A stretch of DNA of 64,000 nt from Heligmosomoides polygyrus polygyrus (GCA_947396885.1 OX377206.1:87355960-87419959); one strand, 5' to 3'. Shown: positions 1 through 10,220, counted from the first letter of the stretch. Program-made: numbers and translations. Notes: a model not told the origin generated them from the sequence alone.

Positions 1-204
1 AATCGTTCCTCATTTACAGTTCGATTACAAGTTTTTCTGCACTATTATGTGTATTTCTGATGATGTTTTTCTAGTGCTTCCTATACCATGTTGTAGTTCC
101 TTCGATGTTCACTAGTATTCGTTTTTCCAGGTTCTGTGAGTTTTTTAGTGTTTTGCTTCACGTCCAGTTTTTAACTCGCGTGGGCATGCACCTCCAAAAA
201 TAAG

Positions 205-375
205 GATATTTGGTCATACAATGACTTGCGGTGACCAGGCGATGAACAAGTCAGGGACCAATTTCCCGGAGGGATGGAAGGCTTCGTTGGCCTGGGCGGG
301 AAATCCGAACCAAAGGCCTGGTATCGACCTGGTACGCGACAGACGGCGCCTCCTCCGACTGCGCTACGCTCGCCC
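205..375 (-). mobile_element. SINE-A copy, 3' part missing
   Basis: Carries the family head and middle: an A-box region near 348-364 and the GGCGGGAAATCCGAACC block near 297-314, both read on the minus strand. About 100 bp of the 3' end is absent, so this is a partial copy. The family is described at 48680-48970. Confidence 0.75.
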
Positions 376-1125
376 TTTCCATGTGAATACAACGTCAAAA
401 TGCCAGAATTCATAGAGAGTCCAAAGTGTACCTTTTTGTGAGCTTGAGCTTCATTTAAGCTACAACAAACTGCTCACAAAACCCCACATCTTCTTCAATA
501 ATCTGAATTGTTAGAGCACATAAATCGCCGGAGGCTGTTTTGTCATCGCACATATCTTAAGATTTTTTCTTTGAGGATGTTCTCAAAGGTCGAAATGAAT
601 ACCTGCATACTGGAGTCATATTCGGAGAATACGAGGGATAAAGTAAAGCTTCAACATCAATTTCATAATTTTTTAAAGTGGCAAGGATACTATGAAGATT
701 GTGCTATTACAGTGCAATTCACAATTTTGGAATGCATCACAAAAAACGCGTAAAATAAGCACTCTAATGATACATATATGATGATATATCCTTCAGATGT
801 TTTTGTATAAGCAGTGACACATTAGAACAAATAGGAATTCTGAAGTAATTATGGGACAACCTATTATAACCTGCAACGTCTTCATTCTTCTTCATTCTAT
901 TTTTGAAAAGAAAAACTGCTACATTTAGTTAAAGGACCATAGTTCTACTTCGATGCTTTTCGCTGAATGGCCGTGTCGTCGTTATGAGCGGATATAAAGT
1001 GGTTACTACGGGCAATAATCTGTGGCGCTCTATCTGGAGCTTACAGCTGATCCAATGGCTTTGCACTCAATGTCAACGACCCAATGACGTTGTGAATCCT
1101 ATAATCGAAATCCTCGCCAAATCCG
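376..1125. other. Unassigned AT-rich stretch
   Basis: No recognisable gene, transposon or RNA. Short open frames of about 80 codons occur but have no recognisable domain. Confidence 0.5.
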
Positions 1126-1262
1126 TTAGGGACCGTTTAGTGCGCACGCGACGCGCTACGCCATGTTATGGTAAGCTCCCACATCGATCGCTCGACGCGA
1201 TGAATCGATATGGGAGCTTATCATTCCATCGCGCGTCGAATGCACACTAAGCGATCCGTTAC
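1126..1262. repeat. Hairpin-forming palindrome (MITE-like)
   Basis: Two arms pair around 1190-1200. GTTTAGTGCGCACGCGACG on the left mirrors GCGTCGAATGCACACTAAGC on the right, and GGTAAGCTCCCACATCGAT mirrors ATCGATATGGGAGCTTATC. The short non-coding palindrome is typical of a miniature inverted-repeat element. No second copy was seen in this window. Confidence 0.65.
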
Positions 1263-1442
1263 AGCCTCTGAGAATTCAGGGGCTAGACGTATTCTGATAC
1301 TCGCTTCTCCGCTGTTTTGGAGAACTGTTAGGCCCGTCACGAGGTCGAGCGTTCTACGGGGCGGTTAGGAGGTACACCCGTCCCCTGCCGGGGGGCGTGC
1401 GATATTCCTCTTATCCCCCTTGCTCCCCCACCCCCAACCCCT

Positions 1443-1595
1443 AGGCTTCACCAAGAGTCTAACGGCTGCCTTACGAAACCTTTGGCACGGAAAACAAAAG
1501 TTTGCGGTCCGCAGAACAGCGGTGTACCTCCTGACGCCACGCCTCCAGCAGGGGGCGGGTGTACCTCCTGTCGCGCTGCCGAGCGTTCTACCCCC
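1443..1595. repeat. Interspersed repeat shared with 53122-53265
   Basis: The block CTTCACCAAGAGTCTAACGG through CTGTCGCGCTGCCG recurs near 53.1 kb with about 90% identity by eye. It contains GTGTACCTCCTGACGCC and a second GTGTACCTCCTGTCGC about 50 bp later, so it has a short internal duplication. Function unknown. Open frames on both strands here are most likely chance. Confidence 0.7.
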
Positions 1596-1702
1596 TCGTC
1601 CCATTGGCCCGCCCACCGCAACCTTCTGGGCTTGCTCGAGAGTCCAGTGGCTGCCTTACCAATTAGTGGAGACGCAGACATTTGCCACGCCTCTGTTTAA
1701 AG

Positions 1703-1722
1703 GGGGGAGGGGGGGGGGGGGG
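1703..1722. repeat. Poly-G run
   Basis: A G-rich tract with an unbroken G run of about 15. Similar runs occur near 38910, 47643 and 53676, and C runs near 25180 and 43298. Length is likely to be unreliable in an assembly. Confidence 0.8.
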
Positions 1723-1769
1723 TAGAACGCCACTCTGCCGTCCGTCACCATTACATCCACCCTTGCAGA

Positions 1770-2625
1770 ATTTTTGAAACGATATTGAAATACACACCAC
1801 CCAACATTTGGAAAGAAGTCGTATTATCCCTAGCGCACAAAAAAAGCTTTGTATTAGGCAAATCACTGGAGACAAACATTTTGGAATGTATTAATAACCT
1901 GACTAAAATGCTTGACGAGAAAAACCGTTGTGATCCTACCTACATATTTTGATTTCAAGAAGGCTTCCTATAGGTCAGTCACACCAAACTCATACGTGAT
2001 ATCATTATGTAGTTTCCTTGGCTTCCATGAAAATGTAGTGAGCTGGCTACAAAACTTCCTCGATGCTAAACGTTTTCAGATACGTGTTAGCACTACCTTT
2101 TCGACTTGTTGACTAAGCCTTCAACGGTGTACCTCAAGGTGGTGTCGTGTCATCTGCACTGTTTATCGTTTTTGTGACGAATCTCCAGAACCTACAAATC
2201 TGTATTCAAGGCAAACAAAACAATGTCTTCTGCAAGCAGTCCAGTAGCAATAGCAATAATAGGGCCAATATAAGAAGCTGGCATATTAGGCATTTCAGTT
2301 CAGGAGTTCTATTCCGTTTCTTCCCTAACCCAAGAGGGAGATCAGAATTCCAGAAACGAAAACTAATGTACGATGCTGGAACCGAGTTTTTGAAGTTCTT
2401 AAAGAAGAACGCTCTACCTAACACTTTGAGGCAGTATAGAAGATTCGTTGTCAGGTATCTCCAGGACGGTTTCTTCTTCTTGTTAGTTTATCTTATTTTG
2501 ATGACTTCTAGCTTTTCTTTGTTCATTGTTGCTTTAAATGCTGTTGTTAACTGTACATACTCGAATTGATGATCGGCGTGGTTCTCCTTATGCAAAATAG
2601 ATGTACAAATAAATAAATAAATGCG
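1770..2625 (+). pseudogene. CR1/Jockey-like LINE fragment (reverse transcriptase remnant)
   Basis: Translated pieces, in shifting frames, match a non-LTR reverse transcriptase. Near 1830-1910 there is a TNILECINNLTKMLDEKN segment. Then come FDFKKA (motif A region, catalytic Asp replaced or misaligned), a WLQNFLDAKRFQIRV segment, and GVPQGGVVSSALFIVF near 2127-2170 (the conserved GVPQG...LF block). The FADD catalytic block is missing, so the copy has an internal deletion. The C-terminal AGTEFLKFLKKNALP segment (near 2370-2420) resembles AGSEFLLFTKKHTLP in the LINE at 45241-46478. The element ends in (AAAT)n at 2606-2622. Several frameshifts and stops; not functional. Confidence 0.8.
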
Positions 2626-2938
2626 AGGATGATTTTAGAATTTATAAGCAACTAATAGTTAATAGAGAAAGTTCTCAACGTTTTAGAATTCTAATTTGGA
2701 ATGATCATAGCCTCGTTCATTGCCATTTCCATTTCAGATGCATCTGTCTTTACCATACAAACAATTGGAATGTACAGACTGTTGCCCACGTAGTATCGCT
2801 CCCAAAAAAGTAGCGATCTTATCGTGAACAGCTGGACAGTTAGAGCTCATGAACTCTCGGAAGCATTTCTCCTTCCTCTTTCACTCTTGTACACGATGAG
2901 AACTCTTGTCCGAAGTACTCCAAAAAAGTGAGAAAGTA
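2626..2938. other. Unassigned stretch
   Basis: No repeat or gene recognised between the LINE tail and the next SINE. Confidence 0.4.
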
Positions 2939-3231
2939 GGGATAAAGGATCAAAAAAGTCGTTACTTAATGCCATTTAGGATGCGCCACGAATTCGACTT
3001 CTACGGGATGTCGTTTAATCGTGTTGAATGCGTATTTGGCCATACAATGACTTGCAGTGGTCAGCTGATGGAGAAGTCAGCGTTATATCCTTCTCAGAGA
3101 AGTCTGGCAGCAATTTACCGACCTCGGGATGACGGAAGGCTTGGTTAACCTGAGCGGAAAATCCGAACCAAGAACCTAGTATCGGGTGCATGCGACAGCC
3201 GGTACCTCCTCCGACTACGCTGGCCGCGCCC
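2939..3231 (-). mobile_element. SINE-A copy, full length, diverged
   Basis: Begins on the plus strand with GGGATAAAGGATC (the 3' tail) and ends with CTACGCTGGCCGCGCCC (the head, A box mutated). Confidence 0.85.
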
Positions 3232-3419
3232 AATTAAAACTTCTAATTTCGTTTGCTGTGTATCTGTTTTCTGAAATGTTAAAAAAATGTTTAAAAATTG
3301 TCTGCTTTAAGGCCTTTCGTTTCTAACAAAAAAAGTGTCCACAATTTGAAGTGAAAATTGTAGAGGTGGGAAAATTAATTTCCATCTAACCCCATTTTTG
3401 TAGGTGTGTTACTTAGATA

Positions 3420-3613
3420 CATGTCGCGAAGGTGAGCAACATTGGAAGGTGGGAGGGTGATAGCCAATAATAACCAAGCAAAGCACAGACCGAACACATG
3501 CCAGCCGATCAAGGTACCGACGATACACGCCTTTTTGGAATGGCACACCGATCAGATGCCATCTGATTGGATGGAGCGTTCCCATCTTCCAATGCTGCCC
3601 ATCTTCGCGACAT
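3420..3613. mobile_element. MITE with ATGTCGCGAAGG-type inverted ends
   Basis: The terminal inverted repeats are about 30 bp. ATGTCGCGAAGGTGAGCAAC on the left mirrors GCTGCCCATCTTCGCGACAT on the right. The interior has no coding capacity. A second copy lies at 42131-42318. Confidence 0.8.
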
Positions 3614-3683
3614 ATACCTTTATTTGTTACAGTTACTTTAATTTATTGTTTTATATGTAAATTTTTATATTTTACATATTTTA

Positions 3684-3957
3684 GGCGCGTGGTAGCGTAA
3701 TCGAATGAGGTGCCGGCTGTTGCGCATTAGACTCCGGGTTTCTGGTTCGGATTTCCCATCCAGGCTAATCAACCCTTCTATCCCTTAAGGGTCGATGAAT
3801 TGCTACCAGTTTCGTCTAGAAGGAATAAAACATTGATTTGTCTATTGTCTGGCCACTTGAAGTCATTATAGGTATGGAGCAGATACGCATTCAAATTGCC
3901 TTCACATCCCGTAGAAGTGGAATACGTGGAGCATTCCAAATAAGGCTGATTGACGCG
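3684..3957 (+). mobile_element. SINE-A copy, diverged
   Basis: The head GGCGCGTGGTAGCGTAATCG, the B-box GGTTCGGATTTCCC and the body through GTAGAAGTGGAATACGTGG are visible. The CTTTATCC tail is lost. Confidence 0.8.
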
Positions 3958-4006
3958 TTTTCGCTTAGCAACTTTTTCTGTGCATGGTTGCTACAGCAGT
4001 ACCTAC

Positions 4007-4178
4007 TGCAGGGAATGCAGATTTTTTGCCGAACCAAGGATTAGCGATCGGTGCGCTCGCCGTCTTGTTATCGTTGAGCAAATCCAATGAGCACGATGCC
4101 CTCGCTGTCTTCAATCCGGACGGCTGCTTATCTGGAGCTGTCGGTGTCCGAATGGCGAGCAGGATTTGTGCCGTGTGT
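4007..4178 (-). other. Possible protein-coding exon (weak)
   Basis: On the minus strand an open segment lies between a candidate 3' splice site (CACACACACAG, read downstream of 4179) and a candidate 5' splice site (GCA then GTAGGT at 4001-4006). It would encode a 57-residue stretch that includes PDKQPSGLKTARASCSLDLL and NPWFGKKSAFPA. Base composition is less AT-rich than the surroundings, and I see no repeat homology here. The plus strand is also open across the same bases, so the call rests on splice-like signals and texture only. No family recognised. Confidence 0.2.
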
Positions 4179-4229
4179 CTGTGTGTGTGCATGCATGTAA
4201 ACATCACATTAATGAACAAGCTCATAATT

Positions 4230-4460
4230 AGAGAGCAGCATCGGACGGCTGTGTCCGGTCAGCTCGTTGTCTAAGAGGAACCCGGCGGCGGCGGCGGTGG
4301 CGCTGGAGCAGGATGAGGATGACTACACTTGCTTGCATCGACGTCCACACTGCTTCTTCGCCGCCGTACGACCGAGAAGGAGAGAGACGACAGCGTCGCC
4401 GCCGCCGACGACGACGCCGGCGACGAAGCGCATCATCCAGCGTTATTAGGCGCAAATATC
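4230..4460. other. GC-rich CGG/GAC triplet-rich segment
   Basis: Contains runs of CGG and of GAC/GCC triplets, such as GGCGGCGGCGGCGGTGG and GCCGCCGACGACGACGCC. Both strands stay open for 60 to 80 codons as arginine-, alanine- or proline-rich frames, a by-product of the triplet repeats. It could belong to a first exon or promoter of the possible gene at 4007-4178, but nothing proves this. Confidence 0.4.
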
Positions 4461-4822
4461 GCGACAATCTTGCCCACGAGAACGGGTAATAAGCAATGTG
4501 TAATTGCTATCGTTCTTGAGTTATTGCTGCTTCGTGCTTCACACTAGTCGGATTACTGCTAGTCATTTCTTGCACTGCTGGTACTGCTCGCCTCGTTCTG
4601 TAATGCAATAGTTGTCCAGCAAAAAACTGGTACGGTGCGCTGCGCTAGGCCATTCTATTAGCAGAAGTTTGTTTGCAGCCGACTAACCAGATTCAGAGGA
4701 CGTGTGCTCTTGGCATGCCCGCGTTCTGAAGTCCTGAAGGCTATTCTGTTCGACTTTGACTTTGTTTTAGATTCAATTCTCTCCAAATGCATCTCTAAGC
4801 AACATAATTCAGTTGGTTAAAA
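4461..4822. other. Unassigned stretch
   Basis: No gene or repeat recognised. Confidence 0.4.
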
Positions 4823-5665
4823 CACTAACAAGGAGAGCCTCCAAAGTGGCAGTGAGCTTTTGCGATGCAATTTTTACAGGATGTAGGGTCCCGTGTGGGG
4901 AATCCGAAGCCGTAGTTAATTTTTTTCGGAATGCTCTTCTGTTGCCGAAAAGAGGGGTGTGGAAGCGTGAGCGCGAAGTTCATCACGCCCTGCTGCCACC
5001 TAGCCGAATGTGGTCGGCTGGCGCAGTGGATAGCGATGTTGCCTCTCGGCCGTAATGGGTGGATTTTGCGGTTCGACCCCGGTGTCGCCATAGTTTTTTC
5101 ACACATCGGCTCGTAACTATCATGTGTCAATTTGTGCACGATTAATGCTTTTAGCAAGTTAATGTCATCCTGTTGTGCATTCATTTGAGTTACCTCTCAA
5201 TGGATCGTATTTGCGCCGTGTCATATCAATAACGATACCGTAAATGCACACAAACACACCCACACTTTCAGGGATAGGTCATGAATTTGGTTTATACCGG
5301 TAAATAGTTAACACTTACTAAAAGCAATAATCGTGTATTGACTCCTGTGATCATGCAAGCACATAATAATAACGACCCGATGTGTGCAAAAACTATAGCG
5401 ACACCGGGGGTTGAATCGTAAAACCCACTCGGTGCGGTCGAGAGGCGACATCACTACCCACTGCGCCAACCGACCACATTGGGTTGGGTGGCAGCAGGGC
5501 TTGACTAACTTCGCACTCACGCTTCCATACGCCTTTTTTTCGACCACAAAAGAGCATTCCGGAAAAATTAACTACGGTTTTGGACTCCCCATCCGGGGAC
5601 CCTACATTCTGTAGAAATTGCATCGCAAAAGCTCACAGCCACTTTGGAGGCTCTCCTTGTTAGTG
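4823..5665. mobile_element. Palindromic element P1, copy 1, with tRNA-like arms
   Basis: The ends are inverted: CACTAACAAGGAGAGCCTCC on the left mirrors GGAGGCTCTCCTTGTTAGTG on the right. The arms extend about 310 bp inward (to roughly 5135 and from roughly 5357), leaving a loop of about 220 bp. Each arm holds a tRNA-like Pol III promoter. There is no transposase, so mobility would depend on other enzymes. A second copy with the same arms lies at 36870-37673, which shows this is a dispersed element and not a chance palindrome. Confidence 0.85.
5008..5090 (+). promoter_or_regulatory. tRNA-like Pol III internal promoter in P1 left arm
   Basis: The A box TGGCGCAGTGG (5019-5029) fits TRGCNNAGTGG. 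The B box GGTTCGACCCC (5070-5080) fits GGTTCGANYCC, and the box spacing is about 40 bp as in tRNA genes. The flanks do not fold into a convincing cloverleaf, so this is tRNA-derived rather than a tRNA gene. The mirrored copy in the right arm reads on the minus strand at about 5404-5478, with a mutated B box. Confidence 0.7.
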
Positions 5666-5764
5666 ATCTCTCTTCTAGCAATGCGTCATGCGTTTTTTGT
5701 GGGCGACTTTAATTTTCCAGAGATAGGTTGGTCCGAAAAGCCTCCATCTGGTGGTGCTAAAAAG

Positions 5765-6032
5765 AGATAAAGCACGGCGTAACTCAATCCCATTTGGGAT
5801 GCGCCCCGCAGTCCACTTTTTCAGGATGTCGTGGAAGCGATTTGAATGCGTATTTGGCCATACGATGACTTGCGATGATGAAGAAATCAGCGCTTTATCC
5901 TTCCCAGACAAGTCTGGGACCAATCCCGCGGAGGGATGGAAGGCTTCGTTGGCCTGGGCGGGAAATCCGGACCAAGGACCTGATATCGGGTGCACACAAC
6001 AGTCGGCACCTCCTCCAACTGCGCTCCACACG
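5765..6032 (-). mobile_element. SINE-A copy, near full length
   Basis: The 3' end GATAAAGCACGGCG is at the left and the head CTGCGCTCCACACG at the right. A short internal deletion follows GACTTGCG. Confidence 0.85.
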
Positions 6033-6292
6033 TTTCCGGCGGTACTCAAATTACCAAAATCTTGTGGATATGTGCAATGCACGTAAATCACATCAGAACA
6101 TTCTGAAACCGACCTGAGCTAATCATGTGTATCACATAACTCCTAGTATTGATCAGCATCTTGTTAAAAGCATAGACATTAGACCAACTGTACATAGGCC
6201 CCAGCGTATTTTAAACGTTGCTTGTTAACCGTATTTGAATAAATTCAAATCAGTTTCCTTAAGCCTCAAATGGCTGGTATCGAGGTAGTAAG

Positions 6293-6633
6293 CTGTCACA
6301 GCGATGTTTTGTTGCGATCAAAACTTCTAGCGCCAGGCGGGACTCGAACCCGCACCTCCCTCTGACCGGGCGGGAATGCTCTACGCCATTACACCACCGG
6401 CGCCGTTTTGATCGAACGCAACATCCACACCTCGTGGGACCGACCAGCAGTCACCCGTATCCGGGATGACCTGGCCGCTGATATCAGCATGGAACCAGTC
6501 AAGCTGATGGTCTTGATAGAAACAATTCAATTCAGAAAGGCGTAGAGCATTCCCGCCCGGTCAGAGGGAGGTGCGGGTTCGAGTCCCGCCTGGCGCTAGA
6601 AGTTTTGATCGCAACAAAACATCGTTGTGACAG
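6293..6633. mobile_element. Palindromic element P2 with a tRNA-like sequence in its arms
   Basis: The 95-bp arms 6293-6387 and 6539-6633 are inverted copies with one difference found by eye; the spacer is 151 bp. The outer ends are CTGTCACA and TGTGACAG. The left arm plus 16 bp of spacer contains a whole tRNA-like sequence. The right arm stops inside the D-loop region, so the inverted duplication was cut within the tRNA-like part. GTTTTGATCG appears three times around it. Confidence 0.85.
6329..6403 (-). pseudogene. tRNA-like sequence, probably not a functional tRNA
   Basis: On the minus strand the acceptor GCGCCGG pairs with CTGGCGC (seven pairs, one G-T). The T arm GCGGG-TTCGAGT-CCCGC is perfect and contains a B box. 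The anticodon stem TTCCC/GGGAG leaves a loop of about 11 nt instead of 7, and the D stem is weak, so no anticodon can be assigned. A diverged tRNA or a SINE head is the best reading. Confidence 0.6.
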
Positions 6634-6840
6634 GGTATTTGAATAGTTTATCTGCATGGCTCACCACGTACAAAATAAATAAATAAATAAATAAATCTCT
6701 CCTTCAACTAACACTGCAAACTTGAGGAGTGCTTTCTCAAGTTTACAGTACAGGCTTGCCTAGTAGAACACGGTTTGTTTAAAGCACGGCGACTAAATTC
6801 ATCGTCAGTTGAGCATTTAGTGTTAATTTATAAATCACTG
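6634..6840. repeat. Unassigned stretch with an (AAAT)n run
   Basis: ACAAAATAAATAAATAAATA at about 6669-6696 looks like a LINE 3' tail on the plus strand, but the upstream sequence is P2, not LINE. Confidence 0.4.
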
Positions 6841-6997
6841 GGGCGTTGTAGCGCAGTCGGAGGAGGCGCCTTCGTTATCGCGTGCAGACGATTCCGAGCT
6901 CTTGGTTCGGGTTTTTTTTTAGGTCAAGCAAAACTTCCATTGATCTGGAATAGGTGAATTAGCGCCGAATTTGTCTCAGAAGGGTAAAACATTGTTT
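6841..6997 (+). mobile_element. SINE-A 5' half
   Basis: The head GGGCGTTGTAGCGCAGTCGG is intact. The copy degrades after the B-box region and lacks the 3' third. Confidence 0.75.
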
Positions 6998-7053
6998 ACA
7001 GTTTAGAACTGTTAAAGTTCTCAGAGATTTAAATAATTTACATATATTATTAG

Positions 7054-7340
7054 GGGCGCGTGAAACACAGTTGGAGGAGGCGCCGGCTATCGCCTGCGCC
7101 CGATATCAGGTTCGTGGTTCGGATTTCCCGCCCAGGCCAACCAAGCCTTCCATCCCTCCGGGGTCGGTGAATTGGTACCAGACTTATCTGGGAAGGATAA
7201 AGCGCTGACTTGTTCATCGGCTGGCCACCGCAACTCACTGTATGGCCGAATACGCATTCAACTTGCCTCCACGACATCCCGTAGAAGTAGAATGCGTGGC
7301 CCATCCCAAAGGGGATTGAATAACGCCGTCCTTTACCCTT
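7054..7340 (+). mobile_element. SINE-A copy, full length
   Basis: From GGGCGCGTGAAACACAG (A box mutated) through the B-box region to ACGCCGTCCTTTACCC. Confidence 0.9.
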
Positions 7341-7435
7341 TATATTATTAACTGATTCTTTTTTCTATTGACTTTTCTGTCGACAAGCCAAGTCATTTTG
7401 TAGAGAAATGCGCATTCACATTTATTCCACGATAT

Positions 7436-8010
7436 TTTATTTATTTATTTATTTATTCAAGGCATAGACAGACACAGTCAACTAACTGTCTTTCATGAAA
7501 AGTGTAAGAAAACAACATTGAAGAGCACTCCAACACTAGCCAAGTAAGCAACAAATCACAAGGAACATTTCTTGCACCACTCTTTGATAGTCAACCTTTG
7601 ACAAACCTTTTGCAGGCGTTAGCAGAGAGCCCCTCTAAATCTTCATACTTGCCCAGAAGCAGATTGAATTCCTTGAGAATACAATAGATAAAGAAATCCG
7701 ATCTGATCCGCGATTTAGCAACTGAGACTCAAAGTTTCAACTTTTCTCTCACAGATCTTGTCAGCATCCCGTAAAAGAATTTAGTTGGGTCAATGGAAAT
7801 CTCACTTGCAACAGTTCTGTACATCATTACGAGATCAGCGATTTTCTTCTACTCTTCAACGAAGAAAGGTCAGTAAGAGTGAACTTGAATACCGTTTAGA
7901 ATAGAACTATAATCTACTGAGAGGCGTCTCATCATGAGTTTCCTAGTGAAACTATTTCGAATGCTCTTTATAGGATCTATATCCCATTGAAGCAGGATAT
8001 GTATAAGTCC
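7436..8010 (-). pseudogene. CR1-like LINE 3' fragment
   Basis: A (TTTA)n run sits at the left edge, the 3' tail read on the minus strand. Near 7880-7990 the minus strand encodes IDPIKSIRNSFTRKLMMRRL. This resembles LESIQNSYTRKLWLRL in the reverse-transcriptase C-terminal region of the LINE at 45241-46478. The remainder is stop-rich. The fragment is truncated at its 5' side, where a palindromic MITE begins. Confidence 0.65.
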
Positions 8011-8149
8011 AAGCCCTAGTTTATACTTGCGCCGCAGCGCGGCGCGGCTGAATTGTCGGAACAGATATCGATAGGGCCGCGCGAAAAATCGATATCTATT
8101 ACGACCATGGTGCCGCGCCGCGCGGCGGTGCAAGTATAAACTAGGGCTT
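8011..8149. mobile_element. Palindromic MITE, AAGCCCTAGTTTATACTTGC ends, copy 1
   Basis: The 20-bp terminal repeats are perfect inverted copies, and the GC-rich interior (GCGCGGCGCGG / CCGCGCCGCGC) extends the pairing. The whole 139 bp could fold into one hairpin. A diverged copy at 29707-29849 has TTA on both flanks, which would fit a PIF/Harbinger-type three-base target duplication (inference). Confidence 0.85.
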
Positions 8150-8325
8150 ACGCATGTTTTGGTTATTGAAGTGGCGCCGCTGCCATGTTTTCTTTGTTGT
8201 TGTCTTTACTAGCTTTCCTCTTTATTTTCTCCTCTATTGCACATGTCTGATTCTTCTTTCCTTTTATTTTCTAAATTTGAGCATGTCTTATTGACGTACT
8301 AAATAAATGAATAAATAAATAATAA
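8150..8325 (+). repeat. Probable LINE 3' UTR with AAATAAATGAATAAATAAAT tail
   Basis: A T-rich tract (TTTCCTCTTTATTTTCTCC and similar) followed by a degenerate (AAAT)n run, the same layout as the end of the LINE at 1770-2625. Confidence 0.45.
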
Positions 8326-9774
8326 TGTGGTAAGTGTGTGGCACATACCAAAAAACGATTTGTTAACGCTGTGCTTTATCCCTATCCTTTAATTTTGCAG
8401 TAGCGGTTTGATCTGGCACATTTAACTGAACTTAGATAGATGGGATTCAAGTGGGAAACGCTGTACGGTACTATTCTTGCTCAGAAGACGTCGTAAGCAT
8501 TTGCTTTAATCTGATGTTCGGCCATTTTCGGAAGAAGCCGTTGATGGGTTTGTGGTACGTTGGGACACGCTGACCACAACAATATTATGCGGCTCAGTTT
8601 TATTGGAATAAGTCAATGGATCATGCTTACCTGATTAAATAACCTTCTGCTAGGTTGTTGCAGAAGTAACTGCGGCTTCAGGGTATGTTGAAATATATAG
8701 TTACTTCTCATGAGGAATATGTTTCCAGGTCATGTTTCGCAGATCATTTTCTAGAATTTTTTCTACTATTTCAAATTTTCTTGAAACCGCCCTCCGAAAG
8801 GTTTTCGATTCCTGTGATCAATATTGTTCATCTAGAAGGACACATGCTTTACATAAATTTTTGGAAAGCTGCGTTGAATCGATTGGTTTTTATTTTCATA
8901 AAAAAAGTTGTGTATGTGCAGAGTTATGGCATTTTGAACAACGACGTTCGTTTTAGCAATTATTTCTGCGACAACATATATATTTACAAAGGGGTGTTCT
9001 GTTCGGAGGGACCTGTACCTGTTCTATTTGGAGCTGGTAGTTAGTAGGTTAGGAGGCTCGAAAAAAAAAACTAACCAGTCTCTCCGGTACTCGGCAGTAA
9101 AGAGTAAAACGGTAAAAGTTGGCGTTTATCATTTTCCATGTGGTATACGCTATGCATGCTGTTTTTCTAGGATAGATTGGACGTCATTCAAGTGTGTATT
9201 CACCACCGATCATTGATTTGCACTGGTCCTGATGGTCTAGTTGTCCTGGGCGGGACCCAAGTCACGCATTGATTCGGACGATCACAAGAACGCGGATGCG
9301 TGGCGGATCCCGAAAGGCGTTGCCACCGCGCGACGCTGCAGAGAACGGTGGTGTTGATGTGTTGGTGCTTCCTGTTTCGACCCGTAAACTCCTGCATGCA
9401 ACGTGCGTTCCTAGCCTGTAGCAGCGGCCACGTGGCAATCTCGGTGGACGAGAGAGCAGTCAGTCTTCGTCCATGTGCCCCTCCTGAGCGGTCGAGCTTC
9501 CGCCTTCTGACCTGCTTCCTTCCCCCGGTCTTCTCCTCTCCGTTCTTTTTTCATTTTCTCGCTGCCACCACATCGCCTCCGCTGCCTAGATAGTGTATAT
9601 TTGTTGGTTGCTTGATTGTAATCGTCAAGCCACATGTTTGAGTACCGTTTCATAGCACTTCCATCTCTATACCATCTTTTCCTACGATGAGAAATAATAA
9701 TATTGAAGCAGTATAATAAATGATATAATAAATATTACAGTAAAAATTATAAGGCCACTCCTAGTTTTGTTAAT
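8326..9774. other. Unassigned stretch
   Basis: No repeat family recognised. A 119-codon open frame at 8685-9044 has no recognisable domain. The part at 9240-9600 is clearly GC-richer than its surroundings and ends in a pyrimidine-rich run (TTCCCCCGGTCTTCTCC), which could be a promoter or untranslated region, but no gene is attached to it. Confidence 0.35.
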
Positions 9775-10220
9775 TTTATTAATTTATTTATTCATGACGT
9801 AGACAAACGCCACACGTGAAAATAGAATGTTATAGTAGGAGACGAACGAACTCAATCATATAGAAATAAATACAACTTAAGGCAGTCATTGTAGACGTTA
9901 AAGTATTTTCTTGAAAACATGCAAAGATAGACGTAGGGCTTCCTGATTTGCGCTCAAAAAGTGGTTGGACTGATTCGAGCTCGCGGTTTTGCCATCGAAA
10001 TACAAAGCCTTTCATCTTATATTCCTTGTCAGTCCAAAACCAAAAAAGTTAAGTGGCTTTATAGAAGCCCTACTTTAAATATCTCATATTTTCTAGGAAG
10101 GTAAGGTCATTGTCTTTTAATGAAAAGTCCTGGTAAACGTAATACTTCAGCCTTCTCAGCATTATTTGGTATCTGATGGCAATTATTCCCGAAACACCTT
10201 TACATCAGCTAACGAGTAAA
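9775..10220 (-). pseudogene. Probable LINE 3' end
   Basis: TTTATTTATTCATGACGTAG at the left is the same terminal sequence as at 33.96-33.99 kb, so both are probably 3' ends of one LINE family read on the minus strand. Coding similarity is not clear. Confidence 0.45.

Noticed and set aside
1420..1725. Overlapping open frames on both strands
   Set aside because: They lie over a dispersed repeat shared with 53.1 kb and a poly-G run.
4228..4467. Arginine-rich frame of about 79 codons
   Set aside because: Produced by CGG/GAC triplet repeats that leave several frames open.
6669..6696. (AAAT)n run as a LINE end
   Set aside because: The sequence upstream is the palindromic element P2, with no LINE text, so only a microsatellite can be claimed.
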